Of a stretch of DNA of 30,626 nucleotides, positions 15,257-22,447 are shown piece by piece (position 1 is the stretch's first letter; every line of letters starts with the position of its first letter). Under the pieces are notes generated by a model, which worked only from the letters and a program-made list of their open reading frames with translations, made no database searches and had not been told where the DNA came from. Location: IMG/VR virus record IMGVR_UViG_3300030333_003379, positions 1 through 30,626 of that record. One strand, given 5' to 3'. This stretch comes from a virus. The position numbers and the translations under genes are program-made.

Positions 15257-17046
15257 GATACATTAGCCTGTTTAGCGGAATTGAGGCTGCTACTGTTGGT
15301 TGGCATGATTTGGGTTGGGATCCCGTTGTGTTTGCCGATTTCGATGAGTTCCCATCTGCGGTTCTCAACTATCATTATCCACAAATTGAAAATGTGGGAG
15401 ATGTGATGAAACATGAATGGAAACAATACAAAGGAAAATGTGATCTTATTGTCGGAGGAAGCCCTTGCCAATCTTTCTCCGTGGCCGGACAGCGACTTGG
15501 AATGGATGACCCTCGTGGTAACTTGGCCCTCAAGTTCCTCCAAATTATTCGGGATGTTCGACCAAGGTGGTTCATCTATGAAAATGTCCCGGGATTACTG
15601 TCGTCTGGGGGAGGACAAGATTTTGCGACCTTCCTTGGGGAAGTGGCAGAATGCGGGTATGGGTTCGCATACAGAGTTCTTGACGCTCAAAACTTCGGAG
15701 TCCCACAGCGCAGACGAAGGGTGTTCGTTGTCGGACATATTGATGGAGATTGGCGAAGTCCCGCAGCAGTATTATTTGAGTCCACGAGCCTGTTCGGGGA
15801 TTCTAAGCAGAGCAAAGAGGCGGGGAAAAACGCTTCCCTCTTTGCTGGACACGGCTCTAAAGGAACAAGCGAAGAAGCATCAGGAGTGATGTATGAAAAC
15901 CATGCTAGTGATGCTAGAATCACAGAAGCAGGGGATGTTAGTCCTACTGTAAGGGCAAGATTTGGCACAGGCGGAGGTAATGTTCCTCTAGTCAAACACG
16001 AGAATGAGAAAGGTATCATTCATTGTGCCGATGTGGGGCCAGCAATGACGGCTTCTGGGCCACCTTATTCACGCACAGGGCAACAAACCGTTGAAGATGA
16101 AGCATTGGTAGTTCAAGAGCCGATAGCATTTGATTGGAAGAATATCAGATCAACACGCCCATCGGAGGAAAGCACAGACCCATTGACTGTCGAAGGTGGC
16201 ATTGCGATAAATCAGCAAGCACCTATGCACGATCCAGCACCAACTCTTGACGCTTCATATGGCACAGGGGCAGGTATGCGAGCAGGTATTGAGAGGCAGG
16301 TAATTGGTGTCCGACAGGGTAGTGCAGAAGGCTCGTTTGGCACATTTGAGGATTCAGACATAGGTGCGGTATTGAAAGCATCTGGTGGTGTCCTTGGTGG
16401 TGGCTCTGAAACCATCATCACAGAAACATTCACCAAAGGTGGTCATGGTGTCTTTGAACAGAATGAGGATACCCTTGGCACTTTACCAGCCAATGAACAC
16501 AAAGGCGCACATTCACTCATTACTACAAGCGCAGGTGTAGTAACCAAAGGTAACGGTGAAGCATGGGAAACCGATGAAAAGCACATGAGCCTCACAAGTG
16601 GTGGGGGTCAAGCAGGTCAAGGATACCCGGCGGTTCGCCAATCAGTATTCAACATAGATTCTCAAAGTAGCAATTCAATCAAATCAGGCAATCCCAATTC
16701 TGGATCTCAAGAGATAGATAAGGCATCAACTCTCACTACTTTCCCACCAAGCCCAGAGGGTTATCGTGGTGGTAACGCAGTAGTGGCTAGTCATGTAGTT
16801 CGCAGATTAACCCCTATTGAGTGTGAGCGATTGCAAGGATTCCCAGACAACTACACACGAATACCATTCAAGGGTAAGAGTGCAGAGGATTGCCCTAAGA
16901 CACACCGATACAAGGCACTCGGTAACAGTATGGCTGTTCCCGTAATGAAGTGGATTGGAGAGCGTATCCAACAGGTGTCTTTTGTGGTGGATGATATAGA
17001 GGACAGACCTGCTTCAAAGACGACTAAGCAGAAAACATTGTGGTGA
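15253..17046 (+). CDS. dcm: C5-cytosine DNA methyltransferase with repeat-expanded target region
   Basis: A 597-aa enzyme that transfers methyl from SAM to cytosine C5. Motif I is SLFSGIEAA (residues 5-13), motif IV GGSPCQSFS (68-76, catalytic C72), motif VI ENV (110-112) and motif VIII QRRRRV (152-157). Motif IX is RRLTPIECERLQGFP (from 517) and motif X GNSMAVPV (557-564). Between VIII and IX lie about 350 residues, far more than the usual target-recognition region. They are built of about eight loose repeats of the type D..PTL.A...G.G....V. The C-terminus ends KQKTLW. Bases 15300-15890 use codons somewhat differently from the neighbours, a possible sign of separate origin. No cognate restriction enzyme is seen, so it probably protects or marks viral DNA. 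Confidence 0.9.
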   Translation: MRYISLFSGIEAATVGWHDLGWDPVVFADFDEFPSAVLNYHYPQIENVGDVMKHEWKQYKGKCDLIVGGSPCQSFSVAGQRLGMDDPRGNLALKFLQIIRDVRPRWFIYENVPGLLSSGGGQDFATFLGEVAECGYGFAYRVLDAQNFGVPQRRRRVFVVGHIDGDWRSPAAVLFESTSLFGDSKQSKEAGKNASLFAGHGSKGTSEEASGVMYENHASDARITEAGDVSPTVRARFGTGGGNVPLVKHENEKGIIHCADVGPAMTASGPPYSRTGQQTVEDEALVVQEPIAFDWKNIRSTRPSEESTDPLTVEGGIAINQQAPMHDPAPTLDASYGTGAGMRAGIERQVIGVRQGSAEGSFGTFEDSDIGAVLKASGGVLGGGSETIITETFTKGGHGVFEQNEDTLGTLPANEHKGAHSLITTSAGVVTKGNGEAWETDEKHMSLTSGGGQAGQGYPAVRQSVFNIDSQSSNSIKSGNPNSGSQEIDKASTLTTFPPSPEGYRGGNAVVASHVVRRLTPIECERLQGFPDNYTRIPFKGKSAEDCPKTHRYKALGNSMAVPVMKWIGERIQQVSFVVDDIEDRPASKTTKQKTLW

Positions 17047-17053
17047 TGATAAG

Positions 17054-18115
17054 ATGGCGCATATGTTTAGACACTTTCCAAGAGAAGTGGATATGCGTAA
17101 GCGCAAGGTAGTTCATTCGATGGAGGAATTACAACAGTATGTCCAAGCCACTAATGGGGGCGACAACCTTACTACTACTGTCTATGGTTTCAGGGAATTG
17201 AAACCGAGTGGTCACAGAGGGGAGTATAGCACAGCGATCATTCCACACTTCGTAATTGATTTGGATTATGAGAGGGCTATGACGAACCGCACAGTCGAAG
17301 AAGCGGGTGAAAGAACCCTCCATGAAGTCAATATGATTCATCAGCATTTACTCTCCAACGATTGGAAACACGCCATGTTCTTTACAGGTGGTGGTGTCCA
17401 CATTTGGGTCAATCTTGACCGAACATACTATCCAGAGGGGTCGGAAATGTCCGACATATTGGTGGCGGGTAGAAGGATGATTGATGGATGGGTCAAAAAG
17501 TGGGAGTTATCCACTCTAGATCCCGTTGTATCATTCCGACCAGACCGCCACATACGCATTCCTAACACATTCAACTTCAAGCGTGGTGTGTGGGGTATGC
17601 CACTAAAGACAGAGGATTTGGTTGATGGTTGGAACAATATGTTGAAGCGAGCCGCTACTCCGCATGGAGGAATGAATGTCTATGGCACTACCGGGCTTAC
17701 AATGGAGGTTACTAAGAGAGATTCATCACAACCCTTTGACGCAGAGCCTGTTGATTTGAAGATGGAGAAGGTTGGATCAATCTCCGTTCTGCCTTGTTTA
17801 GCAGATGCTGCTTGCCAAAAGGGTGGCAACCCTCCACATGAAGCCCGGATATATCTCACAATGTATCTTCAAGACAGGCTTCGCTCGTTTGCTAGACCAC
17901 CAACTTCATCCAATGTTTCTAACAGTAGTATCGAGAAACAAATTATCACATTCATTACCGATTTGGAGTGGTCTGACTTTGACCACGAAACCACCAAAAC
18001 GCAAGTTCACCATGCCGTAAATCGGCACTACATGAGTCCGTCTTGTCGGACTCTTTACGAGAGAGGCTATTGCCTTGGTCGCTGTCCAATGTATGATGGA
18101 TCTGGAGGAATATGA
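17054..18115 (+). CDS. Archaeo-eukaryotic primase, PriS catalytic domain fused to PriL-like Fe-S domain
   Basis: A 353-aa primase that makes primers for PolB. The AEP core shows FVIDLDYE (metal-binding D69 and D71), the FTGGGVHIWV motif (111-119) and RHIRIPNTFNFK (165-176). After a linker the protein reads SVLPCLADAACQKG with C248, an HEARIYLTMYLQD helix, then YMSPSCRTLYERGYCLGRC with C331, C340 and C344. This Cys order and the PPxxR-like helix match the C-terminal 4Fe-4S domain of the primase large subunit PriL. In cellular archaea the two subunits are usually separate; here they are one compact chain. The start follows the methyltransferase stop by 7 bases. The catalytic call is firm and the PriL part likely. 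Confidence 0.8.
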   Translation: MAHMFRHFPREVDMRKRKVVHSMEELQQYVQATNGGDNLTTTVYGFRELKPSGHRGEYSTAIIPHFVIDLDYERAMTNRTVEEAGERTLHEVNMIHQHLLSNDWKHAMFFTGGGVHIWVNLDRTYYPEGSEMSDILVAGRRMIDGWVKKWELSTLDPVVSFRPDRHIRIPNTFNFKRGVWGMPLKTEDLVDGWNNMLKRAATPHGGMNVYGTTGLTMEVTKRDSSQPFDAEPVDLKMEKVGSISVLPCLADAACQKGGNPPHEARIYLTMYLQDRLRSFARPPTSSNVSNSSIEKQIITFITDLEWSDFDHETTKTQVHHAVNRHYMSPSCRTLYERGYCLGRCPMYDGSGGI

Positions 18116-18116
18116 A

Positions 18117-18479
18117 ATGAGCAAAGGAAAGAAGAATAAACCAATTGGAAAAATCAATTCTTCAATTGAAAAATTAGAGAATGAGGAAAATGAAATTGCA
18201 ATTGCAAAATCCAAAATCGTCAAGGTGATGGGGAGGATGTGCAACTTCCTTTTGATGAAGAATGCTTCCTATGGAAACTCTGTTTTGAACCCTCTTAGAT
18301 TGTTCAGTAAGGCTGATGATTATGAGCAATTGATGGTGAGAATTGACGACAAATTAAGTCGTCTGGAAAGAGGTAATTTTGACCACGAAGATCGTGTCGA
18401 ATTGCATAAAGATTTGATGGGCTATCATGCCCTTGTATTGGTGAAGTTAGGGTTCGGTGATGAAGAATGCGATTCTTAA
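18117..18479 (+). CDS. DUF1599 / Nmad1-like protein
   Basis: A 120-aa protein from the ATG at 18117, with GGAGG at 18104-18108. The basic N-terminal 25 residues lead into a helical domain with KNASYGNSVLNP...VRIDDKLSRL...HEDRVELHKDLMGYHALVLVKLG. The pattern K.ADYGNS, then vRi.DK..RL, then D...D..GYA matches DUF1599, also called nucleotide-modification-associated domain 1. This domain is common in phages that modify their DNA, but its reaction is unknown. Its place three genes after a cytosine methyltransferase and in a genome with a second one fits a link to nucleotide modification. Its end overlaps the next microprotein. Confidence 0.65.
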   Translation: MSKGKKNKPIGKINSSIEKLENEENEIAIAKSKIVKVMGRMCNFLLMKNASYGNSVLNPLRLFSKADDYEQLMVRIDDKLSRLERGNFDHEDRVELHKDLMGYHALVLVKLGFGDEECDS

Positions 18480-18580
18480 TCAATTTATGCCACAAGAGAG
18501 GATGCACCAACCGCACTAGATCTGGATTTCGGTTTTGCCGATTGCCTAATTGTGGCAAACCAAAGGAGGAAGAAGAGTAA
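18467..18580 (+). CDS. 37-aa zinc-finger microprotein
   Basis: A short frame from an ATG that overlaps the previous gene, encoding MRFLINLCHKRGC...FRFCRLPNCGKPKEEEE. Two C-x4-C pairs (C8/C13 and C24/C29) and basic residues between them make a compact metal-binding knuckle. The stop and next start share TAATG. It has its own AAAGGAGG near its end, which serves the following gene. No family is recognised; the Cys spacing and coupling are the support. Confidence 0.5.
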   Translation: MRFLINLCHKRGCTNRTRSGFRFCRLPNCGKPKEEEE

Positions 18581-18699
18581 TGTGGGAATGTAAGAATCCA
18601 AGATGTAAGCGGGTTAGCAAAGGCTTTCCCAATGGTAAGACCCTATGTGGTGTATGCAGGGCTATTGAAACACGAAAGAAGGTGAAGATAAATGAGTGA
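18580..18699 (+). CDS. 39-aa zinc-finger microprotein
   Basis: Starts at the A of the previous TAA (TAATG) with a strong AGGAGG upstream. It encodes MWECKNPRC...TLCGVCRAIETRKKVKINE. Cysteines at residues 4, 9, 23 and 26 (C-x4-C...C-x2-C) predict a zinc knuckle. The first pair, C-x4-C with Asn-Pro, resembles the second pair of the upstream microprotein (CRLPNC), so the two may be diverged copies. Its end overlaps the next gene at ATGAGTGA. Confidence 0.55.
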   Translation: MWECKNPRCKRVSKGFPNGKTLCGVCRAIETRKKVKINE

Positions 18700-19006
18700 T
18701 GAGTTAGAGAAGATTAGGGCAGAGAAGATGGCTGCATTGGGTCAGAAGATTACTGATGCAGAAGAACAATTTGAAGAAATTAACGCCATGAAGAATGAGT
18801 TCACATGGGAGGATTTTGGATACGAAGAACCCGAATGGGGTTTTCGTGTGAGTCAAGATGTTCCTGATGCCATTGAAGTGTGCCAGAAGCGACAGACGGT
18901 TGCTTTAACGCAATCACCAGAATGGGCTATGCTCGTGTGTGATCTGCTCAACAGAGCCAAACTTGAGGAATTGATAGTAGCACAGGGGGAGAAGAAGGAT
19001 GAGTGA
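18692..19006 (+). CDS. Hypothetical acidic helical protein
   Basis: A 104-aa protein starting in the shared ATGAGTGA. The N-terminal 35 residues are a charged helix with coiled-coil character (LEKIRAEKMAALGQKITDAEEQFEEINAM). A Trp-rich segment follows (FTWEDFGYEEPEWGFRV), then a second helix. No family is recognised. Its end again overlaps the next gene through ATGAGTGA, so it is tightly coupled to the ERCC4 nuclease gene. Confidence 0.6.
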   Translation: MSDELEKIRAEKMAALGQKITDAEEQFEEINAMKNEFTWEDFGYEEPEWGFRVSQDVPDAIEVCQKRQTVALTQSPEWAMLVCDLLNRAKLEELIVAQGEKKDE

Positions 19007-19706
19007 AAAGATTCTATTCGTTGATAACCGTGAGCGTTCCGGGCTTGAGGCTCTTGTGAAGCGTCACGCAGACAAAGAAGGCATCAAATGGGAGGTTAAG
19101 CAGAACCTAATCACAGATTACTGCTATGGTCAAATCGGCATCGAAGCCAAGACCATGCAAGATTACTTTCAATCTCTACAAAGCGGTCATTTACAATCAC
19201 AGTTAGAAAACATGGATGATAATTACCAGAGAATGATTCTCATTATCCACGGCACAATAGACAAGTATGTGGGCCAAATGCGTAAGCGTGGTAACAGAAC
19301 ACCGTATGCTCGCATTGAAGCCATGTTCATAGGCTCATTGGCTCGTTTTGATGTGGACTTCGATCTTACTATCATGCACTTTGATTCATCATCTGCGGCA
19401 GCACGATGGATAATCAAACGGTGTGCTAAGGATGGCACTATCGGTAGTGCCACTACTTTCAGAAGGATGAGGCGAACCACTAGCGAGGATTTGCGTGTGG
19501 ATGGCCTTAGAACAATGGGTTGTAGTGAGGCAATTGCCAAGAAACTGCTTGAAAGGTTCGGCTCATTGATGGAAATCGGTAGTGCCTCTTTGAAGGAATT
19601 GATGAAAGTGGAAGGAGTCGGAAAGATACGGGCGAAAGCAATCATGGATGCGCTAAACAGCGAGAGTCCTGTGGTGAAAGAGAAGGTGAAACTCACGAGA
19701 GCCTAA
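18999..19706 (+). CDS. ERCC4-type structure-specific nuclease with HhH domain
   Basis: A 235-aa homologue of the nuclease half of XPF/Mus81/Hef, which cut branched DNA. The ERCC4 domain has VDNRER (D9, R11, E12) and TDYCYGQIGIEAKTMQDYFQSL with D40, E49, K51 and D55. The conserved ERK triad reads EAK here. Residues about 165-225 contain two helix-hairpin-helix motifs (GLRTMGCSEAIAKKLLERFGS and LMKVEGVGKIRAKAIMDAL). The helicase part of Hef is absent; the virus has a separate XPB-like helicase at the window start. It probably trims forks or recombination intermediates, perhaps as a dimer through the HhH domain. It is followed by a 47-base gap. Confidence 0.88.
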   Translation: MSEKILFVDNRERSGLEALVKRHADKEGIKWEVKQNLITDYCYGQIGIEAKTMQDYFQSLQSGHLQSQLENMDDNYQRMILIIHGTIDKYVGQMRKRGNRTPYARIEAMFIGSLARFDVDFDLTIMHFDSSSAAARWIIKRCAKDGTIGSATTFRRMRRTTSEDLRVDGLRTMGCSEAIAKKLLERFGSLMEIGSASLKELMKVEGVGKIRAKAIMDALNSESPVVKEKVKLTRA

Positions 19707-19753
19707 ACGCTTATGTGTGATAATACGGTGGAGAGAAATCCGGGGGTGCGAGA
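19707..19753 (+). promoter_or_regulatory. Intergenic gap with weak promoter-like sequence
   Basis: The 47 bases between the ERCC4 gene and the AAA+ gene contain two AT-rich stretches, CTTATGTG and TGATAATAC, either of which might be a TATA-like box. A GGGGGTG ribosome-binding motif follows at 19742-19748. Unlike three other gaps, no ACC/GGT inverted repeat is present. A promoter is possible but not well supported. Confidence 0.25.
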
Positions 19754-21319
19754 TTGGAAATAGAAATGAATAGTGGCTTAAATAGCATGACTAATCAAAC
19801 CCGTCAATGGGATGATTATCAGGTTGTAAATGGAAAGAATGCAGGATCTACATTCATTAGAGGATACATTGAGCGATTCAATACTGTATCCTATTTCAAC
19901 GAGTATGCAGGGCTTCTTTCCTTCTTCTTTGCAATGGGTCAAATTGCAGCACCATTTGTCCGTATCCCTATTCACGGCACTTACCTTGATTGTCGAGTCC
20001 ATGTATATTGGATACAACAATCCAGAACAGGTAAATCCATTGCATGGGATTTTACAGACAGGCTACTTGAGAAGTTAGGTGTGCCTTCTGATTCCTTTAC
20101 GGCAGGTTCGGATGCTCGTCTTATTGGAACGGTTGAAACTCAACCTGTGTTAGACGAGAATGGGCGACCCACAGGTGAAACCAACCACATCGTGGTTGAA
20201 GGGCTTCTAAACGGCTACAAGACGCTTCTATTCGATGAGGCATCTATCCTACTCAATGACGCTAAAGCGCACTTCTCGGATAAGATTCTGTATCTTCAAC
20301 AGGCTATGGCCCCATTGGGATCCAGAACGAATGTATTGGTTAAGCACTTAGTGGGTGGTTCAGTAAGAACACCTTCTGGTGTTTCTCTGTGGATGACCAC
20401 ATACCCTCCAAAAGACATTATGGATCATGTGTTAGACAAAGGGTTCTTTCAGCGTGTATTCCTATTCCAGAACGATGTATCCGTTGAGCAAAGGCAAACG
20501 GTGAGTGAACACAGGATGAGTGGTGTGTATAAGCGAGTGGGCGACCACATCATGGATTATGAGAATCTTGCTGAATACATGAATGAATGTGTTGATTTGG
20601 TCAAGGAACGCCTTTGGAATGCCATGGGGCTTGAAGAAGGATTAGAAGAAGTGCGAGAGCGTGATGAAGAAGGAGAATTGACGGGGCAGATAATCACCGT
20701 TCCTATTTCCCGGCAAACACAATGGGATGCTATGTCTGCTGGTGCTAAGGAGGATGCAGCCATGCGCTATGCGTATGATATCTTTGATGTATCACCGGGT
20801 TATGAGGCAGCCGTTCTAAACGCAGTAGATGACTACTATGGTTTGGTTCACAGTATTGCTAGTGAATCTATCCGTGAAACGGCTATGACTTTCGTGCCAA
20901 ACATTGAGAATTACACAATCATATTCGCCAATCTAATTGCAATCACTATGAAAGCCAAGACAATTACAGAAGATCATGTGATGATGGCGAGTGAAATCAT
21001 CTTCGATAATATGCACAATCTAACCATCTGGTTAGAACAGAAGCAGAACTTCAAGGACAAGAAGCGTCTTGCCTCCGAGAGAGCAGCATGGATGCAATCA
21101 TTCAACAAGTGCCAGAAGTTCGTGGATGAAAGTGACGGTAAAGAGAGAGTCAAGCAATCAGATTTGTTAGCCAACTATGCAGCGCAACAATGTATTGCAA
21201 ACATTACTGCTCAACGCAGGTTCAAGGCACTCAAAGAAGGAGGCCAAGCCATTGTAAGTCGCTCTGGTAGTGCTAATGGTGGATGGCGTAACTTCGTTAT
21301 GTTCTCATGGGGTAATTGA
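19754..21319 (+). CDS. AAA+ ATPase, candidate replicative helicase
   Basis: A 521-aa P-loop protein. The TTG at 19754 lies 7 bases after the GGGGG of a good ribosome-binding site; an ATG at 19766 is the alternative. Walker A is IQQSRTGKS (87-95), Walker B TLLFDEAS (157-164) and sensor 1 MTTYPP (214-219). A GFFQRVFLF segment (230-238) provides a possible arginine finger. A long helical region and a C-terminal winged-helix-like part follow (VKQSDLLANYAAQQ...AQRRFKALKEGG). This order recalls MCM-type or DUF3987-type phage helicases rather than clamp loaders. No other hexameric helicase is visible, so it is the best candidate to unwind DNA ahead of PolB. The exact family is uncertain. Confidence 0.6.
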   Translation: MEIEMNSGLNSMTNQTRQWDDYQVVNGKNAGSTFIRGYIERFNTVSYFNEYAGLLSFFFAMGQIAAPFVRIPIHGTYLDCRVHVYWIQQSRTGKSIAWDFTDRLLEKLGVPSDSFTAGSDARLIGTVETQPVLDENGRPTGETNHIVVEGLLNGYKTLLFDEASILLNDAKAHFSDKILYLQQAMAPLGSRTNVLVKHLVGGSVRTPSGVSLWMTTYPPKDIMDHVLDKGFFQRVFLFQNDVSVEQRQTVSEHRMSGVYKRVGDHIMDYENLAEYMNECVDLVKERLWNAMGLEEGLEEVRERDEEGELTGQIITVPISRQTQWDAMSAGAKEDAAMRYAYDIFDVSPGYEAAVLNAVDDYYGLVHSIASESIRETAMTFVPNIENYTIIFANLIAITMKAKTITEDHVMMASEIIFDNMHNLTIWLEQKQNFKDKKRLASERAAWMQSFNKCQKFVDESDGKERVKQSDLLANYAAQQCIANITAQRRFKALKEGGQAIVSRSGSANGGWRNFVMFSWGN

Positions 21320-21320
21320 T

Positions 21321-21875
21321 ATGATAACCAAAGGTGTTGGGGTGGTCTTTGATACCGACTTTGAAGATGGTTATCGTAGCGATATGCAAATAGTCATGGT
21401 TGCTACATGGGATGGCACAAGCGGTGAGGTTTTCACCAACATCAACTTGAGTGAAAGAAGTGTCGGTTGCCCTATATGGACATTTGATGATAAAGCATGG
21501 AGTGATAGCGAGGATTTGCTAATTGGTCACAATCTCCATGATAAACTCAATGGTAACACTTTCGATTTACTTCAAGAGATTAAGCAGGTTAGTGCAGATT
21601 ATCTGCAAAATGAAGGAAAGCGATTCACACTTAACGATCTGGCACGATGGAATAGGTGTCGTAAATTGCCCGTTGAATTGATTTCTAAAATGAAGAGAGT
21701 CATGGCATGGCGCAAAGGACAGTATGTGAAAGTGGCGAAGTGGGCATTGGAGGATGCACGACTCTGTTATGACCTTTACCACAAAATACTGAAAGATGGT
21801 GAAGTTCGATTCTTGGATGTGAAAACCGGGAAGAAGCCTTCTGTGCCAACCAATTGGGGGGATAGTGAGGAATGA
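21321..21875 (+). CDS. DnaQ-like (DEDD) 3'-5' exonuclease
   Basis: A 184-aa RNase H-fold exonuclease. The ATG at 21321 is 1 base after the previous stop. Motif I is VVFDTDFED (D11/D13/E15), motif II LLIGHNLHDKLNGNTFDLL (67-85) and motif III KWALEDARLCYDLYHKI (140-156, D145). This is the DEDD layout with a relaxed motif III. RFTLNDLARWN between II and III is the usual 'sL.dLa...lg' element of this group. It may proofread, trim ends or degrade RNA. PolB already has its own exonuclease domain, so this is an additional activity. The call rests on motif order. Confidence 0.65.
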   Translation: MITKGVGVVFDTDFEDGYRSDMQIVMVATWDGTSGEVFTNINLSERSVGCPIWTFDDKAWSDSEDLLIGHNLHDKLNGNTFDLLQEIKQVSADYLQNEGKRFTLNDLARWNRCRKLPVELISKMKRVMAWRKGQYVKVAKWALEDARLCYDLYHKILKDGEVRFLDVKTGKKPSVPTNWGDSEE

Positions 21876-22039
21876 GTCAGAGTCAGAAAATCAAGCAAGG
21901 TCTTGTAAGAAGGAAGTTCGTTCCATGCCCCGCAGAAGATTGCGACAAATACTGCTGTGTCCACCATATGATATGCCACCATTGTGGTTATGTGGTAAGA
22001 CACGCAGATCTAGACAAATACAGGGATGAGACATTATGA
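21872..22039 (+). CDS. 55-aa Cys/His-rich microprotein
   Basis: Starts at ATGA overlapping the exonuclease stop. It encodes MSQSQKIKQGLVRRKFVPCPAEDC...YCCVHHMICHHCGYVVRH. Cysteines at 19, 24, 28, 29, 35 and 38 plus His 31, 32, 36 and 37 could hold one or two zinc ions. CHHCGYVVRH resembles a zinc-ribbon half. The N-terminus is basic. Its stop overlaps the next start (ATGA). Confidence 0.6.
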   Translation: MSQSQKIKQGLVRRKFVPCPAEDCDKYCCVHHMICHHCGYVVRHADLDKYRDETL

Positions 22040-22221
22040 AAGAAAAGGGAAAGAGATTGCCATCGGCATCACACATTAGAAGAATATGCAGACGATGTAA
22101 TTGTGATATCACATATTACAACACAAAAGCAGGGCGACCAGAAAGGAGAGGCATGGAACTTTGTGGTAAATGCTACCTAAAGGTCAAAGCAGAAGAAAGG
22201 AAAGCCAAAGGTTTGGCTTGA
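22036..22221 (+). CDS. 61-aa zinc-ribbon microprotein
   Basis: Encodes MKEKGKRLPSASHIRRICRRCNCDI...RGMELCGKCYLKVKAEERKAKG. CRRC (18-21) and CGKC (43-46) are 21 residues apart, a classic zinc-ribbon spacing, in a very basic chain. It probably binds nucleic acid. It is the second of a tandem pair of Cys-rich genes at the end of the + strand replication block, and the long gap 22222-22447 follows. Confidence 0.65.
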   Translation: MKEKGKRLPSASHIRRICRRCNCDITYYNTKAGRPERRGMELCGKCYLKVKAEERKAKGLA

Positions 22222-22447
22222 CCGACACGATCATAAGTGTTAGCCCTCACACCTTACATCGGGCGATCCCTCATGGATAGCGATACCGTGGTAGTTCATA
22301 CAACAGCCTACGGGGTGGTGGGTGGATTTCGTGAAATGGTCGGACAGGATGAGTTATACTCTGGCACTACTTTGAGTCCTGTTAAGCGAGCGTCAGAGTG
22401 TCGCCTTTTACAAAACCACTAAATGATCGTATGATATCGCATTGTTA
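22222..22447. other. Longest non-coding gap; promoter-like sequence and one stem
   Basis: About 225 bases with no convincing gene. TTATACTC (22354-22361) resembles a TATA box, and CTTTTACAAAA (22405-22415) is a second AT-rich stretch. ACTCTGGC (22358-22365) pairs with GTCAGAGT (22392-22399) to give an 8-bp stem including one G-T pair, with a 26-base loop. ATTTC-GT-GAAAT (about 22326-22337) is a smaller palindrome. A reading frame from GTG 22237 or ATG 22273 to 22422 exists, but it has no ribosome-binding site and unusual content. No tRNA could be folded by eye. The gap may hold the promoter for the methyltransferase gene, a small RNA or a replication signal. Confidence 0.4.

Noticed and set aside
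15413-15889. 158-codon frame inside the Dcm gene
   Set aside because: It is a shadow of the methyltransferase in another frame, and the conserved motifs are all in the other frame.
22237-22422. Short reading frame (49-61 codons) in the long gap
   Set aside because: There is no ribosome-binding site, no recognisable motif, and the frame crosses the stem and both AT-rich boxes. It could still be real if conserved.
22222-22447. tRNA gene in the long gap
   Set aside because: Sequences resembling a D-arm (GTGGTAG) were seen, but no matching T-arm, anticodon stem or acceptor stem could be paired.
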